Positions 50,498-59,600 of a stretch of 64,000 nt of DNA are shown one piece after another. The notes below the pieces were generated by a model, which was given only the letters and a program-made list of their open reading frames with translations, searched no databases and was not told the DNA's origin. The DNA is from Herpetosiphon sp042688385 (GTDB lineage: Bacteria > Chloroflexota > Chloroflexia > Chloroflexales > Herpetosiphonaceae): NCBI RefSeq assembly GCF_042688385.1, contig NZ_JBHUPY010000020.1, positions 24,261 through 88,260 on the forward strand, read 5' to 3'. The stretch's first letter is position 1. The number at the start of each line of letters is the position of its first letter. A program made the translations under genes and the position numbers.

Positions 50498-52183
50498 CTA
50501 TGCTTCCAACACCGCGCCATTGCTGGCGTTCGTCACCAAGCGGGTGTAGCGTGCCAACCAGCCGCGTTGATGTTTGCGTTCTGGGGCTTGCCAACCAGCG
50601 CGGCGTTCGGCAAATTGAGTTTCGCTGAGTTCGACTGCCAACAGGCGATTTGCTAAATCGATGTGAATGATGTCGCCATTTTCGATCAGGCCAATCGGGC
50701 CACCCTCGGCGGCTTCTGGTGAGATATGGCCAATGCACAGGCCGCGCGTGCCGCCGCTGAAGCGACCATCGGTCAATAAGGCCACTTGCTCACCCAAAGG
50801 CATGCCTTTGAGCAATGAAGTTAAGGCCAGCATTTCGCGCATGCCCGGGCCGCCGCGTGGGCCTTCGTAGCGCACAACCACCACATCGCCAGCCTGAATT
50901 TCGCCAGAACGGGCGGCATAGGTTGCGGCTTCTTCGCTGGAGAAACAGCGGGCGGGGCCACTAAATGTCATTTGATGTTGATCAACTGCGCCAACTTTGA
51001 TCACCGAGCCTTCGGGAGCTAAGTTGCCAAACAAGATACACAAACCACCTTGGGCCGAGTGCGGATGTTCGATTGGGCGAATGCATTCAGGGTTTTCGTT
51101 GGCGATGCCTACCAATTGCTCGCCCAAGGTTTGGCCTGTCACTGTTGGCACGTTCAAGTGCAGGGCATCGGGCTTTTTAGCCAGTTCGGCCATAATCGCG
51201 GGCACGCCGCCAGCGCGATGCACATCTTCCATATGCCATTGACGATCGCCATCCCAAGCTGGGCTAACTTTGGCCAAGTGTGGCACACGGGCAGCAACCT
51301 CGTTAAAGCGGCTGATTGGATAATCCAAGCCAGCTTCTCGCGCCAAGGCCAAAACGTGCAAAACGGTATTGGTCGAGCCACCCATCGCAACGTCGAGCGC
51401 CATGGCGTTATCAATTGATTCGGGAGTGACAATATCGCTGAAGGAAATATTCTGGCGGAGCAGTTCGAGGACTTTGCTAGCGGCGGTGCGGGCTAATTCG
51501 TGGCGGGCGGGGTCGGTGGCCAGTAATGAACCGTTGTATGGCAGGGCGATTCCCAGTGCTTCACACAAACAATTCATCGAATTGGCGGTGAACATGCCGG
51601 AGCACGAGCCACAGGTCGGGCAGCCGTTGCGCTCCAGATCCAGCAGCCGTTCATCACTGATGCGGCCAGAAGCATGTTGGCCAACGCCCTCGAAGACACT
51701 GATCAGATCAACTTTATTGCCATCTTTATCGCGGCCAGCCTGCATCGGCCCACCAGATACAAACACGGTGGGAATATTGACGCGGGCAGCACCCATCAAC
51801 ATGCCTGGCACAATTTTGTCGCAGTTGGGGATACAGATCATCGCATCAAAGCAGTGGGCTGCTGCCACCGTTTCAACACAATCGGCGATCAGCTCGCGTG
51901 AAGGCAATGAATAGCGCATACCTTCGTGGCCCATGACGATGCCATCATCAACCCCGATGGTGTTGAACTCAAAGGGAATGCCGCCAGCAGCGCGCACCGC
52001 ATCTTTGACAATTTTGGCAAACTCATGCAAGTGGACGTGGCCAGGAATAATATCGATATACGAATTACAGATTGCCACGAACGGCTTCTGAAAATCGCTA
52101 TCATCTTGGATTTGGCCTGTCGCACGGAGTAGTGATCGATGTGGTGCGCGTGCAAAGCCCCGTTTGATCGTATCTGAACGCAT
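50498..52183 (-). CDS. ilvD: Dihydroxyacid dehydratase
   Basis: A 561-residue iron-sulfur dehydratase, third step of Ile/Val synthesis. The start MRSDTIKRGFARAPHRSLLRA follows GGGGAG by about 6 bases; the open frame extends further upstream but without family similarity. Motifs are CNSYIDIIPGHVHLHEFA, CIPNCDKIVPGMLMGAARVNIPT with a cluster Cys, NGCPTCGSCSGMFTANSMN (cluster Cys), and DGRFSGGTRGLCIGHISPEAAEGGPIG. It is the first structural gene after the attenuator leader. Confidence 0.98.
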   Translation of the reverse strand: MRSDTIKRGFARAPHRSLLRATGQIQDDSDFQKPFVAICNSYIDIIPGHVHLHEFAKIVKDAVRAAGGIPFEFNTIGVDDGIVMGHEGMRYSLPSRELIADCVETVAAAHCFDAMICIPNCDKIVPGMLMGAARVNIPTVFVSGGPMQAGRDKDGNKVDLISVFEGVGQHASGRISDERLLDLERNGCPTCGSCSGMFTANSMNCLCEALGIALPYNGSLLATDPARHELARTAASKVLELLRQNISFSDIVTPESIDNAMALDVAMGGSTNTVLHVLALAREAGLDYPISRFNEVAARVPHLAKVSPAWDGDRQWHMEDVHRAGGVPAIMAELAKKPDALHLNVPTVTGQTLGEQLVGIANENPECIRPIEHPHSAQGGLCILFGNLAPEGSVIKVGAVDQHQMTFSGPARCFSSEEAATYAARSGEIQAGDVVVVRYEGPRGGPGMREMLALTSLLKGMPLGEQVALLTDGRFSGGTRGLCIGHISPEAAEGGPIGLIENGDIIHIDLANRLLAVELSETQFAERRAGWQAPERKHQRGWLARYTRLVTNASNGAVLEA

Positions 52184-52429
52184 AGATGCTCCCCGCATAG
52201 AGATGTGGATGGCTGGACTGGCCATCGCAGCAATAAGCTCGCTTGGGCCAATACTCCAGTTGAATTGGCCACAGAGCGCTCGATTTTTGGCAATAGGAAA
52301 GCAAGCCTTGTCAGTCCCGATGCTGAACATAGGCAAAAGATGGGCGAACATACTCATCAATGAGCTGAACGAATGAGCGACACTGCTCAGGGGTTTGTTG
52401 CAATCATTGCAACGCTTCGGGTTATCGCT

Positions 52430-52540
52430 CTAGCGCAGGCGACGGCCTACGCGACACGACCAAATGGGAATGGGTTGGAGAATAATAAACTGCGGACGAG
52501 GAGTGATCATGGTGACGAGAAGTGTCAACAAGTTCCGCAT
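52430..52540 (-). CDS. Second candidate leader peptide (36 residues) between attenuator and ilvD
   Basis: ATG at 52540 lies 8 bases after a strong GGAGG (52549-52553). The frame begins MRNLLTLLVTMITPRP, continues with FIILQPIPI and ends in an Arg-rich tail. It has six Leu, five Ile and two Val among 36 residues. Its last codons can form a hairpin with arms GCGTAGGC / GCCTGCGC, followed by another perfect 7-bp hairpin, GTTGCAA-TGA-TTGCAAC. No T-run follows. It would be translated only in transcripts that pass the first terminator. It may be a second, perhaps translational, control step; this is inference. Confidence 0.5.
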   Translation of the reverse strand: MRNLLTLLVTMITPRPQFIILQPIPIWSCRVGRRLR

Positions 52541-52569
52541 GTGTTTATCCTCCAGAAGCTAACTTAACC

Positions 52570-52598
52570 AAAAAGCCCCTCCCGAATTGGGAGGGGCT
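52570..52598 (-). terminator. Attenuator terminator of the ilv operon
   Basis: On the minus strand, AGCCCCTCCC-AATTC-GGGAGGGGCT is followed by TTTT (perfect 10-bp stem, 5-base loop). The same GGGAGGGGCT sequence occurs 32 bases earlier in the transcript (52631-52640), within the end of the leader ORF, and can pair with the first terminator arm instead. Confidence 0.88.
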
Positions 52599-52628
52599 TG
52601 AGTTCTTTTGAACTACCCGCGAGGCTTG

Positions 52629-52721
52629 TTAGCCCCTCCCACATAAAAGTGACCGCGTAATAACGACGATTACGAGGCTAAGGAGGTTGCTAATAATAAT
52701 AAACGCGGGATGATTGCTCAT
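52629..52721 (-). CDS. ilvL: ilv operon leader peptide (30 residues, Ile/Leu/Val-rich)
   Basis: ATG at 52721, with AGGA 9-10 bases before it. The sequence starts MSNHPAFIIISNLLSLVIVV and continues ITRSLLCGRG before TAA. It contains 5 Ile, 5 Leu and 3 Val, with III and VIVVI runs. Stalling at these codons would leave the final codons (GGG AGG GGC TAA) free to pair as antiterminator with the first arm of the downstream terminator. A ribosome reaching the stop would cover them and let the terminator form. This is the standard logic of amino acid attenuation. The gene symbol is by function, not by homology. Confidence 0.85.
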   Translation of the reverse strand: MSNHPAFIIISNLLSLVIVVITRSLLCGRG

Positions 52722-52753
52722 TTGGTAGTTTCCTACAAAAGTTATTTGTGCAG

Positions 52754-52782
52754 AGTATACACATCCAGCGATACTCTGTCAA
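52754..52782 (-). promoter_or_regulatory. Promoter of the ilv operon
   Basis: The minus-strand TTGACA (52777-52782) and TATACT (52754-52759) are 17 bases apart. Transcription should start near 52747, about 26 bases before the leader ORF. The whole 52184-52869 gap is thus accounted for by promoter, two leader ORFs and an attenuator. Confidence 0.85.
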
Positions 52783-52869
52783 GTTGGATTTTTGAGTAGT
52801 TTACTTAACTTCAGCCATCTTTGGCCCACACTTGAATAATTCGTTTATATGGCACAATTAAACCTGTGA

Positions 52870-53280
52870 TCATCGATTCTTCGTACATTCTACTGAGCCT
52901 GGTTGAACCCGACTTTTCATCACAAATCGATATTTCCCATCGTTAATTGGGTTTCTATGATGTGGGTCATCGATAATATACATATAATTCATACAATCAA
53001 CCAGATCTATCTTAAAAAACGTTACCTCGGTTGGACTTCCTTCTGTGTACTGCCAATCGGCAGGGAATTGGCGTTTATACCAATCAATCACCTGCGCGCG
53101 CGAGTCTTGGGTTTCCATTTCTACAATCAAATAACTACCATCATCAACAACCTCGCCGAGCGCTCTTCCGCGCGGGTAGGGCAAAATCTCCATCGGGTCG
53201 GGATAAGCTTTTTCCACAACCTGAGAGCTACAGCCTGCTATAAATAGAGTAATTATGCTGTACAAGATATATCGCATCAT
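52870..53280 (-). CDS. Small lipoprotein, unknown function
   Basis: A 136-residue protein with signal MMRYILYSIITLFIAGC (lipobox IAGC, lipid-bearing C17). AAGGA lies 7 bases upstream. The mature part reads EVVDDGSYLIVEMETQDSRAQVIDWYKRQFPADWQYTEG, a pattern seen in lipoproteins with small alpha/beta domains that follow 'dxxxvxxyYxxxxp.gW'. A similar element (DQVIAHYQTSFASTNW) occurs in the large lipoprotein at 19868-21820, hinting at a shared domain. Two further Cys are in the mature part (VDCMNY, SVECTK). Confidence 0.65.
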   Translation of the reverse strand: MMRYILYSIITLFIAGCSSQVVEKAYPDPMEILPYPRGRALGEVVDDGSYLIVEMETQDSRAQVIDWYKRQFPADWQYTEGSPTEVTFFKIDLVDCMNYMYIIDDPHHRNPINDGKYRFVMKSRVQPGSVECTKNR

Positions 53281-53443
53281 TTAACTATCCTTAGGCAATA
53301 GAATTAATCTCATTGAAAGCATTATAGAATTCAATGAACGGTAATGTATTGCTTAGAATATTGGCCAAATACAGATATTGAGTTTAGTCACACCTACACT
53401 TCTCACTATAGTTTCCAGCTTAGACAAATTAACCCTGCTGGGA

Positions 53444-54076
53444 TTATTTACAAACTCCCTCATATTGATCCTCGGTCAGGATAATTGTTTTTTTGGCATT
53501 AACATCGGTGACCATGCCACACCAGGTTGCAATGGCTACATGAATTTCAGTAATATCGCCCTTTCGCAGCATAGGTTCTGGTATTTGCTTGGCAAATGTT
53601 TTAATATCATCATGCAGTTGTTGCAACCGAGCACGATTCGCTGCACTCACTGAGCCTTCGGTTGCAATTGCACTCTTAACTTGACCTATTTGGGCTGAAT
53701 AATGATCAAACAAGCGGACAAAACCAATTACATCAGGTCTTGTTGGATTCAAATTCCACCAAGGCTGGATTGGAAGAACCAAAGCGGCATTATAGTTATA
53801 GATGAATTCAGTTGCTGATCGACAGTAAATCTGAGCTTTTGAAAGATTGTTTAGAACACCAGCCTGATTCGGTTCAGCCGCCGCCTTTAAGCCAGAATTA
53901 AGCTCTTCAACACAATTGTACCAACTGAACCACAACCATTGGCCAGCGGTAGCGGTTTGAACCCGCTGACGTTTCTCGATTACCTGCAAATTGTGATTGA
54001 CTGTGTAGCTATAAAAACTGAGCACTAAACAGCTAATGCCTAAGAATGCCATTAACCAACGTTGAAACGATTTCAT
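53444..54076 (-). CDS. Single-TM hypothetical protein, intact paralogue of the truncated gene at base 2
   Basis: A 210-residue protein. An N-terminal membrane anchor or signal (WLMAFLGISCLVLSFYSYTV, residues 7-26) is followed by a helical exported domain. Four Cys outside the signal are conserved with the copy at 2-547 (YNC, IYC, TWCGM, VCK). Shared blocks include FIYNYNAAL, SVSAANR, IPEPML and KGDI.EIH. AAGCAAT is a poor ribosome site, but GGAGAGAAG lies close to the ATG. Function unknown. It is next to a lipoprotein gene on the same strand (24 bases). Confidence 0.75.
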   Translation of the reverse strand: MKSFQRWLMAFLGISCLVLSFYSYTVNHNLQVIEKRQRVQTATAGQWLWFSWYNCVEELNSGLKAAAEPNQAGVLNNLSKAQIYCRSATEFIYNYNAALVLPIQPWWNLNPTRPDVIGFVRLFDHYSAQIGQVKSAIATEGSVSAANRARLQQLHDDIKTFAKQIPEPMLRKGDITEIHVAIATWCGMVTDVNAKKTIILTEDQYEGVCK

Positions 54077-54100
54077 TGCTTCTCTCCAAGCTGAAAATTA

Positions 54101-54499
54101 TTAATCTGAATCAATCGTGATGGTTTGTTCGACCTGTTTACCGTGTTCCAGCGTAACGGTTAATGTTGTACTTCGATCACGCATTAAATCGGTATCGTAA
54201 TCAAACGTGGATTCAGTTGCGATCACAACTAACTCCCGTGACCAATTCTCTGGTGCGCCTTGAACGATCACCGTTCCACCAACGAAGCCTTGATTATCAG
54301 TTTGGCTGACGCTAAATGGGGTTGGTTCGTCGCTCCAGCGCAGGCTGACATTGGCCGCTAAAATTGGCTTTTGTTGAGCATCAACGACTTGAAATTGATA
54401 GCTTGGGGCTTGATTTGGTGGTGCGCCACAGCCTGCAATTACCACAATGCTAAGCCAAACCCAGCTGGTGGCTCGCAAAAGCAACGTGAAACGACGCAT
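54101..54499 (-). CDS. Small lipoprotein with beta-sandwich-like domain
   Basis: A 132-residue protein with lipoprotein signal: MRRFTLLLRATSWVWLSIVV then IAGC; the lipid-bearing Cys is C24. The mature part (FQVVDAQQKPILAANVSLRW...TDNQGFVGGTVIVQG) reads like an Ig-like or carboxypeptidase-regulatory-like beta domain. GGGAGAAGAT precedes the ATG. It is transcribed toward the paralogue gene at 53444-54076 and probably with it. Confidence 0.65.
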   Translation of the reverse strand: MRRFTLLLRATSWVWLSIVVIAGCGAPPNQAPSYQFQVVDAQQKPILAANVSLRWSDEPTPFSVSQTDNQGFVGGTVIVQGAPENWSRELVVIATESTFDYDTDLMRDRSTTLTVTLEHGKQVEQTITIDSD

Positions 54500-54659
54500 G
54501 ATCTTCTCCCTTTACTCCGAATAAGATCAATGAATGTACGTTCAATCTTCAATTTTGATGCAAATGTTGAAGCGTGATGGAAATTAAATGCAATGCGTGA
54601 ATCCTACCCGCTTCATCTCATGCGGTTAGGTTGATTATAGCCTATGTTGGGATGCTCCA

Positions 54660-56402
54660 CTAGGCTTGGGCATGGGACATTTGGCTCAACTGTTGGTTAC
54701 TGTGGGGGGGATGCTCAGGCAGATGCAAGGTAAAGGTCGAGCCAAGGCCCAAGCGGCTATCAAGCTCGATTGTGCCACCCAAGGCTTTGGCCAGCCGCAA
54801 ACCAACTGCTAAACCCAAACCAGTGCCTTCATATTGGCGGGTTGCCGAGGAATCGGCCTGCACAAACGGTTCAAAAATGCGCTCGAATTGTTCATAGGCG
54901 ATGCCAATGCCAGTATCGCGAATGGCGATTTCGAGCCAGCCGCCAGCAGCGTGTTGCAAGCGCTGCACCGAGATGCTGATCAAGCCAGCGTGGGTAAATT
55001 TAATCGCATTATCCAGCAGATGGTAGATAATCATGCGCAATTTATGATCATCAGTTACAACCGAACCCCAGTTTTGGCTGCCCAACAATTGAACAGTGTT
55101 TTTGTTTTCTTGGGCTTTGGTTTGCAGTTGGTCGCTGATACTGCCAATCGCCAGCGCTAAATCGATCGTTTCGTGTTCTAAACGCACAACTTCTGCATCA
55201 AGATCGGTAATTGTCAACACGCCATCGATCAGGCTGAGCAAGCGGTCGCTAGCGCTGCGAATGCGCGTCATATCCATTGCCAATTCGGGCATGCTGCGGT
55301 CGATCAAATCTTCGTAGATCATTTCGCTATAACCCACAATCGCGTTGAGTGGCGTGCGCAATTCGTGGCTGACGGTTGAGAGGAACGTGCTTTTGGCGCG
55401 GTTGGCAGCTTCGGCTTGATCTTTGGCGCTGAGCAATAAGTTTTCAAAATGGCGTTGTTCGGTAATATCGCGCACCGCTGCGACCCGCACCACACGGTTG
55501 CTATAGGGCAGATTTGTGCCTAAAACCAAAGCGATGAAGGTGCTGCCATCTTTGCGCAACGCCGTCACCTCGTAGGGATCGCCATCTTTATATTTGTGCA
55601 TGGCTTTTTGCAGCGATTGCGGCTCAACAAATTCGCGCAGCGAGTGGCCAATAATCTCATCGCGATGATAGCCAAACATCTCGCCAAAGCGCTCGTTGGC
55701 ATCCATCACCACGCCTTCATCTTGCAGCACAACGCCCTCTGACGTGGCTTCGGCCAAGGCCCGAAAGCGCTCTTCGCTCATTTTGATTTGAATTAATGCT
55801 TCTTGCAGCTCGTGTTTATAGGTGCTTTCTTGCATGCGCAGGGCAATCAGGCCGCGAACGGTGCGCAGGCGAATCGCCAAAATTGTGGCCGCAGCAATCG
55901 TGGCGCTTACCAGCATAAAAATAAAATGCATGGTTAATGGCGAGCTTGGCAATGAGCTAATTGCCGCCAGCCACGCCAGCAAGGTTGCGCCAATGCCCAC
56001 AATAAACCAGTTCCACGAGAGCAACAAACAGCCAGTGCCAATCAAAATAAAGGCAATATTGGTGCTTTGGTGAATCTCGCCGCTAAGCCAAATATGCAAA
56101 ATGCTGTTGAAGCCAGCAACCACAATAAACAGCGTTGCTAGCGGATGGGCGAATTCGGCGGATGGCCGCCAAGTTTGCAAGCGCCACCACCAAAAAGCAA
56201 AAAAGAGCACACTGAGCAGCGCAACAATCACCATTGGCAGCTTAATTGGGGCTGGCAGCACCAAGGCATGAGCGATGCTAAATAACAAATATAAAAAACC
56301 CAAGCCGGTTACGGTTGGGCGGAGAGCAAACGCAACCTCAACATTGAGGGCTGATTGAAGCTTGGTTGAAGCAGCCGATTCTGCTACTGGTTGGTCGCTC
56401 AT
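54660..56402 (-). CDS. PAS-domain sensor histidine kinase
   Basis: A 580-residue protein with about six membrane segments (about residues 28-185) and a short coiled linker. The PAS domain (about 205-325) contains ALAEATSEGVVLQDEGVVMDANERFGEMFGYHRDEIIG. The HisKA domain contains STVSHELRTPLNAIVGYSEM with phospho-acceptor H346. The ATPase domain has N-box MIIYHLLDNAIKFTHAG, G1 DTGIGIAYEQFERIFEPF and G2 GTGLGLAVGLRLAKALGG. No response regulator gene is adjacent; it is an orphan kinase in this window. Confidence 0.95.
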   Translation of the reverse strand: MSDQPVAESAASTKLQSALNVEVAFALRPTVTGLGFLYLLFSIAHALVLPAPIKLPMVIVALLSVLFFAFWWWRLQTWRPSAEFAHPLATLFIVVAGFNSILHIWLSGEIHQSTNIAFILIGTGCLLLSWNWFIVGIGATLLAWLAAISSLPSSPLTMHFIFMLVSATIAAATILAIRLRTVRGLIALRMQESTYKHELQEALIQIKMSEERFRALAEATSEGVVLQDEGVVMDANERFGEMFGYHRDEIIGHSLREFVEPQSLQKAMHKYKDGDPYEVTALRKDGSTFIALVLGTNLPYSNRVVRVAAVRDITEQRHFENLLLSAKDQAEAANRAKSTFLSTVSHELRTPLNAIVGYSEMIYEDLIDRSMPELAMDMTRIRSASDRLLSLIDGVLTITDLDAEVVRLEHETIDLALAIGSISDQLQTKAQENKNTVQLLGSQNWGSVVTDDHKLRMIIYHLLDNAIKFTHAGLISISVQRLQHAAGGWLEIAIRDTGIGIAYEQFERIFEPFVQADSSATRQYEGTGLGLAVGLRLAKALGGTIELDSRLGLGSTFTLHLPEHPPHSNQQLSQMSHAQA

Positions 56403-56555
56403 AGTGTTCTCAAATAGCTGAATTGATCGTTTAATCTAACTTGCCCATTAAAAGCAGCCTAAAGCGCCAACCTTACGAGCATGCTTACGCTTTAGCTATT
56501 CTTTATTAAATTTTTACTTCTTGGCATTACTAGGCAGGTGTTTAAAGCGCTAAAC

Positions 56556-56589
56556 AAACACCAGCGATCAACCTTGATCGCTGGTGTTT
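56556..56589 (-). terminator. Terminator hairpin of gltB
   Basis: AAACACCAGCGATCAA and TTGATCGCTGGTGTTT form a 16-base perfect inverted repeat with almost no loop (effective stem about 15 bp). On the minus strand it is followed by TGTTTAGCGCTTTAAAC, a moderately T-rich tail. Confidence 0.7.
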
Positions 56590-56614
56590 GGTGTGTGTGA
56601 AGGAGTGACTAGCG

Positions 56615-59600
56615 TTAAGCGGCGACTTTGGCCAATTCTGGTTGGTTATTTTGGGCTGCCGCAACGTGGGCAGCCTTGGAAACAACGTGCCAGAAGGCTG
56701 ATTGCTGATCTTCCCAATTGGCGAGAATTTCGTTGGCCAAGACACTTCCCGTAAGTGCCGCGTGGCGTTCGATCAGTTCGCGCAAATGGTCGGCGACTAA
56801 TGGTGAGGCAACCCGTTCGGCAATCACCATTTCGTCGTTGAGGCGGCCAAGGAAGCGTTGGCTGGGGTCGTAGACAAAGGCTTGGCCGCCGCTCATGCCT
56901 GCGCCAAAGTTGTTGCCGGTGCTGCCGAGCACCACTACCGTGCCACCAGTCATATATTCGCAGCCATGCTCGCCAATGCCTTCAATAATGGCCACTGCGC
57001 CACTATTACGCACCGCGAAGCGTTCGCCTGCGCGGCCTGCTGCATATAAGCTGCCGCTGGTTGCGCCATATAAGGCAGTGTTGCCAAGAATTGTGGCTTC
57101 ATGAGCGAGAAATTGGGCGTTGGGCCGTGGCTTGATAACGACTTCGCCGCCAGCCAAGCCTTTGCCAACATAATCGTTAGCATCGCCAACCAAGTTGAGC
57201 TGCATGCCACGAGTGGCGAAGGCGGCAAAGCTTTGGCCTGCGCTGCCAGCAAAGTTCATGCTCACGTGGCCCGTATTTTTGAGCAGCGCCAACTCGCCTG
57301 CCAAGGTGATGCCGGTTGAGCGATCTTCGTTAGTGATTTCGGCGTTGATAATCACTTCTTGACCAGCTTTGGCGCTTGGCAAGGCACTATCGACCAAAAA
57401 TTGATTGAGCCGATCGATGCCAACCAACTGGGGCATGCCGTTGTAGCGGCGTGGGCCTGCATTGGCCAAGCCCAGCAACGGGCTAAGATCAAGCGCATCG
57501 TGGTCGGGGTTGTTGGTTTGGCGTTGGCGCAATAATTCGACGCGGCCAATAATTTCGTTGAGGCTACGAGCACCAAGTTGGGCCAGCAATTCGCGCACTT
57601 CTTGGGCGATAAACTGCATAAAGGCCATCACATGCTCTGGCTTGCCCGGGAATTTAGCGCGTAAATCAGGGCGCTGGGTGGCAATCCCAACTGGGCAGGT
57701 GTTGTTGTGGCAGGCGCGAGCCATCACACAGCCTTCGGCAATCAGCGCTGAGGTGCCAAAGGAATATTCATCTGCGCCAAGCAAGGCGGCCATAACCACG
57801 TCGCGACCAGTGCGTAAGCCACCGTCGGCCCGCACGCGAACGCGATCGCGCAGTTGGTTGATCATCAAGGTTTGTTGGGTTTCGGCCAAGCCAATTTCCC
57901 ACGGAATGCCGACGTTTTTGATTGATGACAATGGAGAAGCGCCAGTGCCGCCCGAATTGCCGCTAATCAACACCACATCAGCGCCGCCTTTGACCACGCC
58001 TGCCGCAATTGTGCCAACACCCATTTCTGAAACAAGCTTGACTGAAACCGCAGCAGTGGGGTTGATCGTGCGCATGTCGTAAATCAATTGAGCTAAATCC
58101 TCAATTGAATAGATGTCGTGGTGGGGTGGCGGCGAAATTAAGGTTACGCCGGGCGTGGTGTGGCGGGTTCGGGCAATGTCTTCGGTGACTTTATTGCCAG
58201 GAATTTGGCCACCCTCGCCTGGCTTGGAGCCTTGGGCCATTTTGATTTGCAGCTCGCGGGCGTGCATCAAATAGCTTGGCGTAACCCCGAAGCGACCTGA
58301 GGCAATTTGCTTGATCGCGCTGACTTTTTCGGTGCCAAAGCGCGCTGGATCTTCGCCGCCTTCGCCGCTATTGCTCATGCCGCCAAGGCGATTCATGGCG
58401 ATTGCCAAGGTTTCGTGAGCTTCGGCGCTCAACGAACCATAGGAAATTGCGGCGGTCGAGAAGCGTTTGACAATCGTTTCAATTGATTCGACTTGATCGA
58501 TTGCAATTGGCTCGGTCGCCACAAAATCGAGCAAATCACGTGGGTCTGAGGGTTGGCGTTGATTGAGCAAATCGCTATATTCGCGATAGGTTGCATAGCC
58601 TGCTTCGAAATCTGCGCCATTATCGACGGCGGCGCGCACAGCTTTTTGCAAGGCATGCACCACCGCTGGCTGGAAGGCGTGATATTCGCCATCCTTGCGG
58701 AATTTGTACAAGCCTGGGTGGCTGAGGGCTGGTTTTTCCAAGCCAAAGGCTTGGGCATGACGTTTGTAGCTTTCGCGACCTAGGCGTTGCCAATCGGCTC
58801 CGCCAAAACGTGATGGTGTGCCAGTCAAACAGCGGGCAATGACCGCATCGCTAAGACCAATCGCTTCGAAAATTTGCGCTCCGCAGTAGCTATCGACGGT
58901 CGAAATGCCCATTTTCGACATCACTTTGAGCAAGCCTTTTTCCAACGAATGCACATAGTTGTCTTCTGCTTGGTCGGCGGTGATTGGTGTGCGTGAGCGT
59001 TCTTTGGCAATTTCGCGAATCGTGGCAATCGCAACGTATGGGTTGACGGCTTCAGCGCCGTTGCCCACCAAGACTGCCACATGATGCACTTCGTGAGCCT
59101 CGCCAGTTTCGACAATCAACGAGCAGGTTGAGCGCCGCCCAGTCCGAATCAAATGATGGTGAACTGCGCCAAGCGCCAAGACAGTTGGGATGGCGATTCG
59201 TTGTGGGGCAACTTCGCGATCGCTCAAGACAAGAATGGTTGCGCCACTATCCAAGGCCCGGTCGGCGCTGCTACACAAATCATCAAGCGCATGTTCGATC
59301 CATTGGGCATCGTCGGTGACTGGAAAAGTTGTGTCTAACGTGGCGGTGCCAAAGCTGCGATCAGGGCAAGCGCGCAAGGCTGCCAACTCGTGATTGCGCA
59401 AAATTGGGCTAGCTAAGGCAATTTGGTGGGCTTGGTCGGGCCGTTCGATCAAAATATTGTGGCGTGGCCCCAAACGAATCGACAGTGACATTACCAATTG
59501 TTCGCGCAAGGGGTCGATTGGTGGGTTGGTTACTTCGGCAAAGCGTTGTTTAAGGTAGCCATAGACTGGGCGAGCAAGGTTCGAAAATACCGCCATTGGC

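Noticed and set aside
52184..52360. 59-codon N-terminal extension of ilvD
   Set aside because: The IlvD family begins at MRSDxIKxG, and a good ribosome site precedes that ATG; the upstream stretch is leader RNA.
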